Positions 8,263-17,330 of a stretch of DNA of 54,266 nucleotides are shown here, in pieces. The stretch's first letter is position 1. Each line of letters starts with the position of its first letter. The position numbers were made by a program, and so were the translations under genes. Origin of the DNA: JBGSYJ01 sp041748075 (GTDB lineage: Bacteria; Acidobacteriota; Thermoanaerobaculia; Gp7-AA8). A model generated the notes under the pieces. That model had not been told where the DNA came from, did not search any database, and saw nothing but the letters and a program-made list of their open reading frames with translations. Where the stretch lies: NCBI GenBank assembly GCA_041748075.1, contig JBGTDX010000144.1, positions 1 through 54,266 of the forward strand. The letters are read 5' to 3'.

Positions 8263-11232
8263 ATGAGACCGTCCTCCCGGGGCCTGTGGCTCGCGTTCGT
8301 TCTTCTTCTGATCCCCGCGCTCGTTCTGGCGCAGGGAACTTCCGGCACTCTGACCGGAACCGTCACGACCGACGGCGCGCCGCTGCCGGGCGTGTCTGTC
8401 ACCGCGTCGTCTCCGGCACTCCAGGGTACCCGCACGGCAGTTACTGGCGAAAACGGAAGCTACAGCATGCCCGGGCTGCCTCCCGGTGACTACACGGTCC
8501 TGTTCGAGCTCGAGGGACTGCAACCGGTCACCAGGGTCGTTCGGGTCTCGCTGGTCCAGACGGCCCGCGCCGATGCGGCGTTGCGGGTTTCCGCGATCGC
8601 CGACGTGATCACGGTCACGGCGTCCGCTCCCGCTGTGGTCGAGCGTTCCCAGGTCGGCATGAACGTGACGAATGCAATGCTCGATCAACTACCGGTGGGA
8701 CGCACGATCGCCGCCGCGGTTTCACTTGCTCCCGGCGTATCCACAGGGATCGCGGGATTCTCGATCGCGGGCGCACCGTCCTACGACAACGTCTATCTGG
8801 TAAACGGAGTGGTCGTCAACGAGAACCTTCGCGGACAGCCGCACAACCTGTTCATCGAGGACGCGGTGCAGGAGACCACGATACTCACCGGAGGCATCTC
8901 GGCGGAATACGGACGATTCACCGGTGGTGTGATCAGCACCATCACCAAGTCGGGCGGCAACGAATTTTCAGGCTCGATCAGAGACAACATCAGCAACGCC
9001 GACTGGCGCAGAAAGACGCCCCATCCCACCGAGGCCGACCACATCGACGAGCTCAGTCACGTCTATGAAGCCACGCTCGGCGGGTTCATACTCCGCGACC
9101 GCCTCTGGTTCTTCGCTGCGGGGCGCCTCAATGAATCCGAGCAGCAGCGGTTCACCACCCAGACCAATCTCCCGTACACCTTCAGTATCGAGGAGACGAG
9201 GATCGAGGGCAAGCTCACCGGAACGATCCTGCAGAACCACAGCGTCGTGGCTTCCTATCTGGACGTTGCCGATGACCGCATCAACGACTCCCAGTTCGTC
9301 ATCATGGACCGTGGGAGCCTGTTCAACCGATCGCTTCCGAACACGCTCCTTGCGGTTCAATACAACGGCGTCTGGACACCAAACCTTCTGCTGGAAGCCC
9401 AGTATTCGGAGAAGGAGTTCTACTTCGTCGGCTCCGGTTCCCAGTTCCGCGACCGCATCTTCGGCACGCTGATGCTGGATCAACCGACGGGCCGCCGCTA
9501 CTGGACCTCGACCTTCTGCGGCGTCTGCACGGACGAAGGACGAAACAACGATTCGCTCCTGGCCAAAGGAACGTACTTCCTCAGCACTCCGAATCTCGGA
9601 ACCCACAATCTCGTTTTCGGAGCGGAAAGCTACGAGGAAACGCGAATTGCAAACAACCACCAGTCCGGAAGCGACTACCGCATTTTCTCGAACACCAACA
9701 TCCAGCCGGACGGCTCGATTTTCCCCGTGTTCAACAACACGACGATCATCCAGTGGAACCCGATCTTCAACCTGTCCGAAGGAACAGACCTTCAGACGCT
9801 CGGAGTTTTCGTCAACGACGCCTGGACCCTGAACAACAACTTCGCGTTCAACCTGGGGGTCCGGTACGACAAGAATGATGGCAAGAATGCCGACGGCGGC
9901 GTCGTCTCGGATGACAGCGCATTCAGCCCGCGCCTCGGCATCCAGTACGACATCTTCGGCGATGGCCGTCACCGGATCAATGCGAACTATGGGCGCTACG
10001 TGACCAAGATCGCCGACGGCAACGTCGCCGGCGCCGCTCAAGCGGCAGGCAACCCATCGAACTTCCAGTGGGACTACCGCGGACCGGCCGTCAATGCACC
10101 AGGATCAACATCGCTCCTGACGACCGATCAGGCTCTCGCCATCCTGTGGGCCTGGTTCGACTCCGTTGGGGGTAACGACAACAAGGAATTTCTCCGAACG
10201 GCCTCGATCTCGGGACTTTCGTCCCAGTTTCCCGGATCCATCAGATCCCCCTCCGTCGACGAGATCACCCTGGGGTATTCCATCCAGATCGGCCGGACGG
10301 CCTATCTCCGCACCGATCTCATCGCGCGAGAGTGGCAGGACTTTTACGCACGGAGGATCGACACCTCGACCCCGGAATCGCTCGATCAGTTCGGTAACCG
10401 GGGAGACGTCGGATTCATCATCACGGACAACAGCATGACCCGGGAGTATCGGGGAGTGCAGCTTCAGGGACAGTGGCGTCCGGGCCGGGCATACACAGGT
10501 GGCAGCTACACATGGTCCGAGCTGGAGGGTAGTGACTCGAGCGAGGCCGGTCCGACGGCGACCAGCCCCAACACGCCGCTTGCCCTGTTCTATCCCGAAT
10601 ATCTCGGCTACGCGCAGCGGCTTCCGGAAGGATATCTCCCGGGCGACGTGCGCCACCGGCTCAAGTACTGGCTCGGATACGAAACTCCGATTCCGGTGAT
10701 CGGAACGGTGAACGTGTCTCTGCTCCACACCTACGAGAGTGGTTCTCCATACTCTGCGGCAGGCGTGATCGACGCCACCGGGCGCATAGGCGGGACCGCC
10801 TACCCCGGTCTGCCGGCGAACCCCGGCTATCTCCTGACGCAGGCGGGCACCTCGCATACCTATTTCTTCAGCGAGCTCGGCGAATTCCGCACAGACGACT
10901 TCAACCGGACCGACCTGAACGTCACCTGGACCCTGCCGATCCGACGGGTCGGAGTGTTCGTTCAGGCGCTCGTGACGAACGTCTTTGATGAATCCGCCGT
11001 CGACAACCCCGATACGACCGTATTCACCCGGCGCAATTCATCGACCCGCGGACTCACGGCATTCAATCCCTTCACCACCACTCCGATCGAGTGTCCCCGA
11101 ACCGCGAATGCTGCAACGTGCTCGGAGATGGGTGCGCATTGGCAGAAGGGCCCCAACTTCGGTCAGCCGATCGGCGTGAGCTCGTATCAGATTCCCCTGA
11201 CGTACTCATTCACAGCCGGCCTCCGGTTCTGA
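8263..11232 (+). CDS. TonB-dependent receptor, Oar-like, paralog 2
   Basis: A 989-residue outer-membrane receptor. ATG 8263 follows AAGGAG at 8250-8255. Signal peptide LVLALVLAQ-type cleavage lies near residue 22-24. A carboxypeptidase-regulatory-like domain (GTLTGTVTTDGAPLPGVSV) occupies about 27-110, then the plug (GGVISTITKSGGNEFSGSI), then a barrel ending FTAGLRF. It is collinear with receptors 1 and 3 throughout and closer to 3: both carry FCGxC in one loop and a second Cys pair near the C-terminus (IECPRTANAATCSEMGAHW here). Substrate unknown. It is monocistronic with its own leader and terminator, so it is probably regulated separately from its paralogs. Confidence 0.92.
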   Translation: MRPSSRGLWLAFVLLLIPALVLAQGTSGTLTGTVTTDGAPLPGVSVTASSPALQGTRTAVTGENGSYSMPGLPPGDYTVLFELEGLQPVTRVVRVSLVQTARADAALRVSAIADVITVTASAPAVVERSQVGMNVTNAMLDQLPVGRTIAAAVSLAPGVSTGIAGFSIAGAPSYDNVYLVNGVVVNENLRGQPHNLFIEDAVQETTILTGGISAEYGRFTGGVISTITKSGGNEFSGSIRDNISNADWRRKTPHPTEADHIDELSHVYEATLGGFILRDRLWFFAAGRLNESEQQRFTTQTNLPYTFSIEETRIEGKLTGTILQNHSVVASYLDVADDRINDSQFVIMDRGSLFNRSLPNTLLAVQYNGVWTPNLLLEAQYSEKEFYFVGSGSQFRDRIFGTLMLDQPTGRRYWTSTFCGVCTDEGRNNDSLLAKGTYFLSTPNLGTHNLVFGAESYEETRIANNHQSGSDYRIFSNTNIQPDGSIFPVFNNTTIIQWNPIFNLSEGTDLQTLGVFVNDAWTLNNNFAFNLGVRYDKNDGKNADGGVVSDDSAFSPRLGIQYDIFGDGRHRINANYGRYVTKIADGNVAGAAQAAGNPSNFQWDYRGPAVNAPGSTSLLTTDQALAILWAWFDSVGGNDNKEFLRTASISGLSSQFPGSIRSPSVDEITLGYSIQIGRTAYLRTDLIAREWQDFYARRIDTSTPESLDQFGNRGDVGFIITDNSMTREYRGVQLQGQWRPGRAYTGGSYTWSELEGSDSSEAGPTATSPNTPLALFYPEYLGYAQRLPEGYLPGDVRHRLKYWLGYETPIPVIGTVNVSLLHTYESGSPYSAAGVIDATGRIGGTAYPGLPANPGYLLTQAGTSHTYFFSELGEFRTDDFNRTDLNVTWTLPIRRVGVFVQALVTNVFDESAVDNPDTTVFTRRNSSTRGLTAFNPFTTTPIECPRTANAATCSEMGAHWQKGPNFGQPIGVSSYQIPLTYSFTAGLRF

Positions 11233-11259
11233 CGGGCCGAGTCCCATCCCGCAACATCG

Positions 11260-11288
11260 AGCCCCGGCGGAAGCCGGGGCTTTTTTTT
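11260..11288 (+). terminator. Rho-independent terminator of receptor 2
   Basis: Stem AGCCCCGGC/GCCGGGGCT with GGAA loop and eight T residues, 27 bp after the stop codon. The stem is identical to that of receptor 1. Confidence 0.95.
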
Positions 11289-11418
11289 CGGTTTCGGAGC
11301 GATCGCTCGAAGCGTCCGGGGCAGTGAAGAGGATCTGCTTTCCGGTCGTCCCGTGCACTACAATCGTGAATATGAACCGGGACGTCTGCGATCCAGAGAA
11401 TCCTTTTCGCGATACCGT

Positions 11419-11580
11419 GTGCAGGACAGCATCGAGCTCGTCATCGCAATGTACCGGCGCGACATCGATCGGACTCTCTTCGTGAAAATCTGAAAAAATC
11501 GCACGAAGAGCGGATCCGCTGCCTGCAGGAGCTTCAGCGGTTCGCCGACGAGTTGAAAAGGGCGGGCAACGCTCTACGCG
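11419..11580 (+). pseudogene. Decayed small partner of a nucleotidyltransferase cassette
   Basis: From GTG 11419 the frame reads MQDSIELVIAMYRRDIDRTL and then hits a stop. Moving by one base at about 11478-11481 gives RENLKKSHEERIRCLQELQ and RFADELKRAG. The joined product (YRRDIDRTLLRENL...EERI..LQ.LQRFADELKRAG) matches a small protein family I recall upstream of nucleotidyltransferases. A single missing base at the CTCTT-CGT junction explains the break. The 3' end runs into the remains of the next gene. Confidence 0.7.
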
Positions 11581-11585
11581 GGAAG

Positions 11586-11713
11586 TCACTTCGGCCTGAA
11601 CTGTCTCTGCCTCGATCTCGAGACTCTGATCGCAGTCAAAGGCTGCCGGGAGACCGAAAGATCTGGAGACGGTGGCTGAGCTGGAAACGATCCATGACGA
11701 AGCGAAAGAATGA
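11586..11713 (+). pseudogene. Decayed C-terminus of a DUF6036-like nucleotidyltransferase
   Basis: Only the tail survives. LDLETLIAVK is read in one frame, then, after loss of two bases (or gain of one) at 11640/11641, AAGRPKDLETVAELETIHDE in another, ending at TGA 11711-11713. The AAGRPKDL string parallels the intact gene at 310-759. The catalytic N-terminal half, with the glycine-rich turn and DxD, is missing. An interspersed repeat starts 15 bp downstream. Confidence 0.75.
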
Positions 11714-11727
11714 GCATCGGCGGAGTT

Positions 11728-11919
11728 GAACCTCTCCGAACCGGGAGGGATGTAGAAACACGTCATCCTGAGCGAAGCGAAGGATCTCCTGAAGAGAATC
11801 GAGCATCGTAAGCAGAGATCCTTCGCTTCGCTCAGGATGACGTGGCCTCGCTCAGCATGACACGGTGGTTCATCACCCCTTCACCGGCGCCCTGGGCCGT
11901 TAGGTTGCTCAGGATGACA
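11728..11919 (+). repeat. Interspersed palindromic repeat (GTCATCCTGAGCGAAG type), copy B
   Basis: A full-length copy with the same order as copy A: CCGAACCGGGAGGGATGTAG, CGTCATCCTGAGCGAAGCGA, spacer ATCGAGCATCG, inverted TCGCTTCGCTCAGGATGACG, CACCCCTTCACCGGCGCC, GCCGTTAGG. The spacer differs slightly from copy A, so it is not a very recent duplicate. Confidence 0.9.
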
Positions 11920-12236
11920 AGTCCTTCGGGCCAGCGTTTGAGGATCGGATGGACGCCGGGTCCGTACGCGAAAGGGCCCAGGACCATTCCCCTCCCCTGT
12001 CACGGACCCGAAACGGCCTGACAACCCTCCTCCGCCCGCCCGCCGCTCTAAATACCGACGCTGCCAGCACATCCATTAAACCGACTCAAATCGTCGGAAA
12101 TTTGTAGGACCGATTCGTCAACGAAACGGTAACTAACCGTAACATCAGTAGTTTACGGTCGCCGACCTATTGAAAAACCCTCCTTCTGAACGCCTAATGA
12201 AAGGCGTAACCGCAGCATCAAAGGAGGAGGAAGACC
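11920..12236 (+). promoter_or_regulatory. Leader of the third TonB-dependent receptor
   Basis: About 315 bp without a convincing gene. It contains ACGGTAACTAACCGT, a TAGTTTACGG segment and the hairpin ACGCCTAATGAAAGGCGT near 12190-12207. AAAGGAGGAGG at 12220-12230 is a very strong ribosome-binding site and fixes the TTG start at 12237. The conserved block seen ahead of receptors 1 and 2 is not evident here. Confidence 0.4.
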
Positions 12237-15200
12237 TTGAGAAATCACCGCGTAGTACTCATCGCCCTGCTGATGGCCCTGGGCGCACTGACCGCGCTCG
12301 GCCAGACCAGCGGATCCCTGATCGGGACCGCTTCGACCGGCGGAAGCCCCCTTCCGGGAGTGACCGTCACCATCTCGTCGCCTGCATTGCAGGGAACGAG
12401 AACCACCGTAACCAATGAGAACGGGGCCTATTCGTTTCCATCGATTCCTCCGGGAAGGTACACGGTGGTGTTCACCCTCGATGGTATGGCCCCTGTAACC
12501 CGGGACGTCCAGGTCGCTCTCGCCCAGTCCGCCAGAGCAGATGGCGAGCTGGCCCTCTCCTCGGTAGCCGAGGCGATCACCGTCACGGCGGCGGCGCCGG
12601 CCGTGCTGGAGACCACGGAAATCTCGACCAACATCACGGCAGAGATGATCGATGCGCTTCCGGTGCAGCGCAACATCCTGGGCGCCGTATCCCTCGCGCC
12701 GGGAGTAGCGCCAGGCCTCGCCGGCCGTGCCGACAACAACAACACCGGCTTTTCCATCTCGGGCGCAGCGTCTTCGGACAGCCTCTTCCTGGTCAATGGT
12801 GTGGTCGTGGGTGAGAACCTCCGCGGCCAGCCGCACAACCTCTTCATCGAAGACGCGATTCAGGAGACCACCATCATCACCGGCGGCGTTTCAGCCGAGT
12901 ACGGACGCTTCACGGGAGGAGTGGTCAGCGCGATCACGAAATCGGGCGGCAATGAGTTCAGCGGTTCCTTACGCGATACATTCACCAACCCCAGCTGGAC
13001 CAGCGAGACACCGAATCAGACAAACCCGAATGCCGATGTGACCAGCGAGCTGTACGAGGCCACTCTGGGCGGTTTCGTTCTTCGCGATCGTCTCTGGTTT
13101 TTTGGAGCCGGACGGTTCACCGAGGCCGACCAGCAGTTCTTCACGACGCTGACCAATATCGGGTACACCCGCGTGCGTGAAGAGACGCGGCTCGAGGGAA
13201 AACTGACGGCACAGCTCACCCCGCAGCACAGCCTGGTCGGCTCGTACCTCGACGTCGAGGACAATCTCATCAACGACTTCCAGTTCAACATCATGGACGA
13301 ACAGAGTCTCTTCAACCGTTCGCTTCCGAACAGCCTGATGTCGTTCCAGTACCAGGGAATTTTGTCACCCAATTTCCTTCTCGAAGGGAGCTACTCGCAG
13401 AAAGAGTTCGCTTTCGTCGGTTCCGGATCGCCGTTCACGGATCTGATCAACGGCACGTTGCTGGTCGACATCAGCAACACGAACCGCCGCTGGTGGACCT
13501 CGACATTCTGCGGCAGCTGCGGTGATGAAGAGCGTAACAACGAATCTTTCGGTCTGAAGTCGACCTACTACCTCAGCACGAACAACCTCGGGACGCACTC
13601 GATCGTCGCCGGCGCCGAGAACTTCGCCGAGGAGCGTATCTCGAACAATCATCAGTCGGGCAGCGATTTCCGCATTTTCCACACGCTCATTCAGAATGGT
13701 ACTGACCTCCGCGCCCGCTTCGACGGTAATACCGTCATTCAGTGGAATCCCGTATTCAGCCGGTCCGAGGGAACAGATCTCCAGACGCAGTCACTTTTCA
13801 TCAATGACAAATGGGACCTGAATCCCCAGCTTTCGTTCAACATCGGACTTCGTTTCGACAAGAACGATGCACAGGACGCGGACGGAAACAATGTATCCGA
13901 CGACAGCGCCATCAGCCCTCGTCTCGGTGTGCAGTACGACGTCCGCGGCGACGGCCGGCATCGCATCAATGCGAGCCTGGGCCGTTACGTCAACAAAGTG
14001 GCCGACGGAAATGCAGGCGGTTCGGCGCAGGCGGCCGGCGTTCCGAGTACTTTCCAGTTCCGCTATGGCGGACCGGTCATCAACCCGGCCGGAACTCCAT
14101 TCAACGAGCTGGTCCCCACTGCAGAGGCAATCCGCCTGCTGTTCGAGTGGTTCAACAGCGCCTGCGACTCCGAGGGACGCTGTGGCACGCTCAACCGCGA
14201 CATCATGACGTTCTCGTCCGTGTCCGGCCTGTCCACACGGATTGATGAGCCTCTCACTTCGCCGTCGGTCGACGAGATCACTCTCGGTTATGGTGCGCGT
14301 ATTGCGTCGACCGGTCACATTCGCGGCGACCTCGTCTGGCGCGAATGGCAGGACTTCTATGCCCGGATGCTGACGCCGGCCACGGGCCAGTCCGTAGACC
14401 AGTTCGGAAACCGGGGCGACGTGGGCGTTACTGTCAACACCAACGAGATGTCCCGCGAGTATCGAGCACTGATGCTCTCCGGCCAGTGGAGCCCCTTCCG
14501 TATCAACATCGGAGGCAACTACACGCTGTCCGAGCTCAAGGGGAATGACAATACAGAGGGCCTGACGACCGGCACCACTCCAACGCAGCCGAACTCTCTC
14601 TGGTATCCGGAATACCTCGATTACGCACAGCGCAACCCCGAGGGTTACCTGCCGGAAGATTCCCGTCATCGTGTGAGGCTCTGGGTGGGACGGGACTTCG
14701 ACTTCGGACCCGTTGGCAATGTGAATCTATCACTGCTCCAGTCGTACTTCACGGGCAGAGCCTACTCTGCCAGCGCGTTCATCGACGCGACGGGCCGAAC
14801 TGCGGGCAACCAGTTCGCCGGCATTCCGGCAAACCCCGGCTACATTCTGTCGCAGATCGGAACCAACCATCTGTACTTTTTCAGCGACCGCGGCCAGTTC
14901 CGGACCGATTCGTTCAACAGCACGGACCTGTCACTCACCTATACCCTGCCGATCAGCCGTGTGGGACTTTTCCTGCAGGCAAACATGACGAACGTCTTCG
15001 ACCAGGATGGAATCATCAACCCGAATACCACCGTCCGAACGCGGCGGAACGCAGGAGCAGCCTCGGGTCTGGTTGCCTTCAACCCGATGACCGAAACGGC
15101 GATCGAGTGCCCGCAGGGGGCAGCTGCCTCGGTCTGCAGCGGCATGGGTGCGCATTGGCAGAAAGGGCCGAGCTTCGGCGGAGCCACGGACGTGAATTCG

Positions 15201-15248
15201 TACCAGCTCCCCCGGACGTATCTGTTCTCCGCCGGCCTGCGCTTTTAA
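12237..15248 (+). CDS. TonB-dependent receptor, Oar-like, paralog 3
   Basis: A 1003-residue outer-membrane receptor with a TTG start. The start is supported by AAGGAGGAGG 6-7 bp ahead and by the signal peptide directly after it (RNHRVVLIALLMALGALTALG). The carboxypeptidase-regulatory-like domain (GSLIGTASTGGSPLPGVTV) is followed by the plug (GGVVSAITKSGGNEFSGSL) and a barrel ending FSAGLRF. It shares with receptor 2 the FCGSC loop motif, the IDATGR segment and the C-terminal IECPQ...VCSGMGAHW Cys pair, so 2 and 3 are the closer pair. Substrate unknown; no SusD-like lipoprotein or sigma/anti-sigma pair is nearby. Confidence 0.92.
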   Translation: MRNHRVVLIALLMALGALTALGQTSGSLIGTASTGGSPLPGVTVTISSPALQGTRTTVTNENGAYSFPSIPPGRYTVVFTLDGMAPVTRDVQVALAQSARADGELALSSVAEAITVTAAAPAVLETTEISTNITAEMIDALPVQRNILGAVSLAPGVAPGLAGRADNNNTGFSISGAASSDSLFLVNGVVVGENLRGQPHNLFIEDAIQETTIITGGVSAEYGRFTGGVVSAITKSGGNEFSGSLRDTFTNPSWTSETPNQTNPNADVTSELYEATLGGFVLRDRLWFFGAGRFTEADQQFFTTLTNIGYTRVREETRLEGKLTAQLTPQHSLVGSYLDVEDNLINDFQFNIMDEQSLFNRSLPNSLMSFQYQGILSPNFLLEGSYSQKEFAFVGSGSPFTDLINGTLLVDISNTNRRWWTSTFCGSCGDEERNNESFGLKSTYYLSTNNLGTHSIVAGAENFAEERISNNHQSGSDFRIFHTLIQNGTDLRARFDGNTVIQWNPVFSRSEGTDLQTQSLFINDKWDLNPQLSFNIGLRFDKNDAQDADGNNVSDDSAISPRLGVQYDVRGDGRHRINASLGRYVNKVADGNAGGSAQAAGVPSTFQFRYGGPVINPAGTPFNELVPTAEAIRLLFEWFNSACDSEGRCGTLNRDIMTFSSVSGLSTRIDEPLTSPSVDEITLGYGARIASTGHIRGDLVWREWQDFYARMLTPATGQSVDQFGNRGDVGVTVNTNEMSREYRALMLSGQWSPFRINIGGNYTLSELKGNDNTEGLTTGTTPTQPNSLWYPEYLDYAQRNPEGYLPEDSRHRVRLWVGRDFDFGPVGNVNLSLLQSYFTGRAYSASAFIDATGRTAGNQFAGIPANPGYILSQIGTNHLYFFSDRGQFRTDSFNSTDLSLTYTLPISRVGLFLQANMTNVFDQDGIINPNTTVRTRRNAGAASGLVAFNPMTETAIECPQGAAASVCSGMGAHWQKGPSFGGATDVNSYQLPRTYLFSAGLRF

Positions 15249-15274
15249 AAGGCGGCTACACCACATGCAGTACA

Positions 15275-15302
15275 GGCCCCGGCCGAAAGGCCGGGGCTCT
15301 TT
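15275..15302 (+). terminator. Rho-independent terminator of receptor 3
   Basis: Stem GGCCCCGGCC/GGCCGGGGCT with GAAA loop, then CTCTTTC, 27 bp after the stop. The core stem matches the terminators of receptors 1 and 2, though the T-tract is shorter. Confidence 0.9.
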
Positions 15303-15322
15303 CATTGGAGAGGGAAAGTGAA

Positions 15323-15640
15323 CGGAACCCCTCTCCCCGTGTCAACGTGGAGAGAGCAGGGGCATATGCGCTAACTTTAGATCGTAGTCGGCTCAGAGAA
15401 AGCCAATGTTGAAATTGTGAATGTTGAATGAATTATGTTGAATGTTGAATGAAGACCGGGTTCCCAATTCAACATTCAACATTCACATTTCAACATTCAA
15501 CATTCGGTCTCCCAGCCCGGCTCCGAGTGTCAAAGTTAGCGCGTACGGAGGCAGGGGTAAGGGGCGAATCAACCGAAGTAACTGTCGATTCCATCAGAAG
15601 TTGCCCCACGCTTCACGCCCCTCTCCCGGCGCGGGGCTCT
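15323..15640. repeat. Composite nested palindrome: CCCTCTCCCCG repeat split by TGAATGT heptamer arms
   Basis: Going inward, the outer ends carry CCCCTCTCCCCGTGTCAACG (15330s) and CGCCCCTCTCCCGGCGCGGG (15618-15637). Next is an inverted pair GCGCTAACTTT (15369-15379) and AAAGTTAGCGC (15532-15542). Innermost is an inverted pair of heptamer arrays: GTTGAAT type at 15405-15451 and ATTCAAC type at 15467-15506. The right arm, read in reverse, shares AATTGGGAAC with the element at 41-117. No gene is visible between receptor 3 and the aldehyde dehydrogenase. Confidence 0.8.
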
Positions 15641-15745
15641 ATTCGTCATTCGTCATTCGTCATTCGTCATTCGTCATTCGTCATTCGTCATTCGTCATTC
15701 GTCATTCGTCATTCGTCACTCGTCATTCGTCACTCGTCATTCGTC
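15641..15745 (-). repeat. 15-unit TGACGAA heptamer array
   Basis: Fifteen ATTCGTC units (two read ACTCGTC) on the plus strand, which is (TGACGAA)n on the minus strand. The stop codon of the aldehyde dehydrogenase (minus strand, 15744-15746) is the TGA of the first unit. The plus strand is open and would read as a repetitive His-Ser-Ser-Phe-Val-Ile-Arg peptide, which I reject as a gene. Confidence 0.95.
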
Positions 15746-17291
15746 AAAGGTCTTCGGTGTCGATCTGCGCGCGCTGCAGGGCCCCGGAGTAGTCGACGTA
15801 GATCGACTTCCATTCCGTGAACACGTCGAGCGCGGCAACTCCCGCCTCGCGGTGACCGTTGCCCGTTTCCTTCGTTCCGCCGAAGGGAAGGTGCGTCTCG
15901 GCGCCGATGGTCGGCGCGTTGACGTAGAAGATGCCGGTATACATGTCGCGCATGGCGACGAAAGCATTGTTCACGTCCTGTGTGTAGATCGACGACGACA
16001 ATCCGTACCGCACATCGTTGCCGATGGATATGGCTTCCTCGAGCGAAGAGCATTTGATGACGGCCGTGACAGGTCCGAAGATTTCCTCCTGGGCGATCCG
16101 CATGTCCCGGGTGACGTTGGCGAATACGGTCGGCTGATGGAAGTATCCCTTCGAGTAGTCGAAGTCACCCTTCGCTTCGCCAAGGACCTCTCCTCCGGCA
16201 GCCACACTCGCGCCTTCGTCGGAGCCGATCCCCACATACTTCTTCACCGTGTCGAGCTGCGATTGTGAGATGGAGGGACCCATGTCGGTCGCCTCATCCA
16301 GGCCGTCGCCGACCCTCAGTTTCTTCGCACGCCCCGCCAGCTTCTCAACGAACTCGTCGTAGACCTTCTCATGGACCACCACGCGCGAGGCCGCCGTGCA
16401 GCGCTGTCCCGCGGTACCGAAGGCGCCCCAGAGCGCGCCATCCACGGCGAGATCGATGTCCGCATCGTCCATCACCATGATTACGTTCTTGCCCCCCATC
16501 TCGAGATGAAGGTGTTTGAACGTGGGCGCACAGGCAATCGAGATGTCCCTGCCAACCGTGGTCGAGCCGGTGAATGAGATCACCTTGACTGCTTCGTGCT
16601 CGATCAGCGGGGCGCCCACCTCGAGACCGCCTCCGGTGACCACGTTGAACACACCTTTCGGGATCCCGGCCTCCTTGAGCGCTTCGGCGAGCATCACCAC
16701 GGAAAGCGGTGTCAGCGATGCAGGCTTGATCACGACCGTGTTGCCGCACACGAGCGCCGGCATCGACTTCCAGGCGGGGATTGCGATCGGAAAGTTCCAG
16801 GGGGTGATCAGCCCGGCCACGCCGAGGGGCATGCGGACGGACATGTTGAACTTGTTCGGAAGCTCCGATGGAGTCGTCTGCCCGTAAAGGCGCCTTCCCT
16901 CGCCGGCGGCCAGGTAGGCCATGTCGATGGCTTCCTGCACATCGCCGCGCGTTTCCTGGAGAACCTTGCCCATTTCACGGGTCATCTCCCGGGCAATCTT
17001 TTCCTTGTCGCGGCGAAGGATCTCGCCGACGCGGTAGATGATCTCCGCACGGCGCGGCGCCGGAACGAGGCGCCACTTCTCATAAGCCCTATGGGCCGCG
17101 TCGACGGCGGCGCTCACGTCATCCGCGTTCGACTCCTGAAAGGTTCCGACGAGGTCTTCGCTGTTTGCGGGGTTGCGATTCTCGAATGTCTTTTTCGTTG
17201 CGGAATTGACCCACTCGCCGTTGATGAAGTTTCCGTACTCACGAGCTTCTCGCAGTCCGCTTGTGTCTTTCTTGCTGCTGCCTGTCGACAT
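15744..17291 (-). CDS. NAD(P)-dependent aldehyde dehydrogenase
   Basis: A 515-residue cytosolic enzyme oxidising an aldehyde to its acid. ATG 17291 is chosen because AAGGAG lies 7 bp upstream; the open frame beyond it has no support. Family motifs: TPWNFPIAIPAWKSMPALV (cofactor/substrate region), FTGSTTVGR (Rossmann turn), LEMGGKN with the general-base Glu at about 264, and FGTAGQRCTAASR with the catalytic Cys at about 298. It most resembles the broad-specificity/aminoadipate-semialdehyde-like branch, but the substrate cannot be fixed. It is transcribed away from bactofilin's promoter side on the same strand, 118 bp downstream of it. The terminal stop codon lies in a heptamer array. Confidence 0.93.
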   Translation of the reverse strand: MSTGSSKKDTSGLREAREYGNFINGEWVNSATKKTFENRNPANSEDLVGTFQESNADDVSAAVDAAHRAYEKWRLVPAPRRAEIIYRVGEILRRDKEKIAREMTREMGKVLQETRGDVQEAIDMAYLAAGEGRRLYGQTTPSELPNKFNMSVRMPLGVAGLITPWNFPIAIPAWKSMPALVCGNTVVIKPASLTPLSVVMLAEALKEAGIPKGVFNVVTGGGLEVGAPLIEHEAVKVISFTGSTTVGRDISIACAPTFKHLHLEMGGKNVIMVMDDADIDLAVDGALWGAFGTAGQRCTAASRVVVHEKVYDEFVEKLAGRAKKLRVGDGLDEATDMGPSISQSQLDTVKKYVGIGSDEGASVAAGGEVLGEAKGDFDYSKGYFHQPTVFANVTRDMRIAQEEIFGPVTAVIKCSSLEEAISIGNDVRYGLSSSIYTQDVNNAFVAMRDMYTGIFYVNAPTIGAETHLPFGGTKETGNGHREAGVAALDVFTEWKSIYVDYSGALQRAQIDTEDL

Positions 17292-17330
17292 CTGTTCTCC
17301 TTGATCAATTGAAACGAAGCTCTGCTCCAG

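Noticed and set aside
15641..15745. Possible CRISPR array
   Set aside because: Units are 7 bp, directly adjoining and nearly identical. There are no spacers and no cas genes in the window.
15442..15820. Open frames of about 120 codons with repeated His-Ser-Ser-Phe-Val-Ile-Arg
   Set aside because: They are translations of the stop-free strand of the ATTCGTC heptamer array. There is no ribosome-binding site, and the composition is pure repeat.
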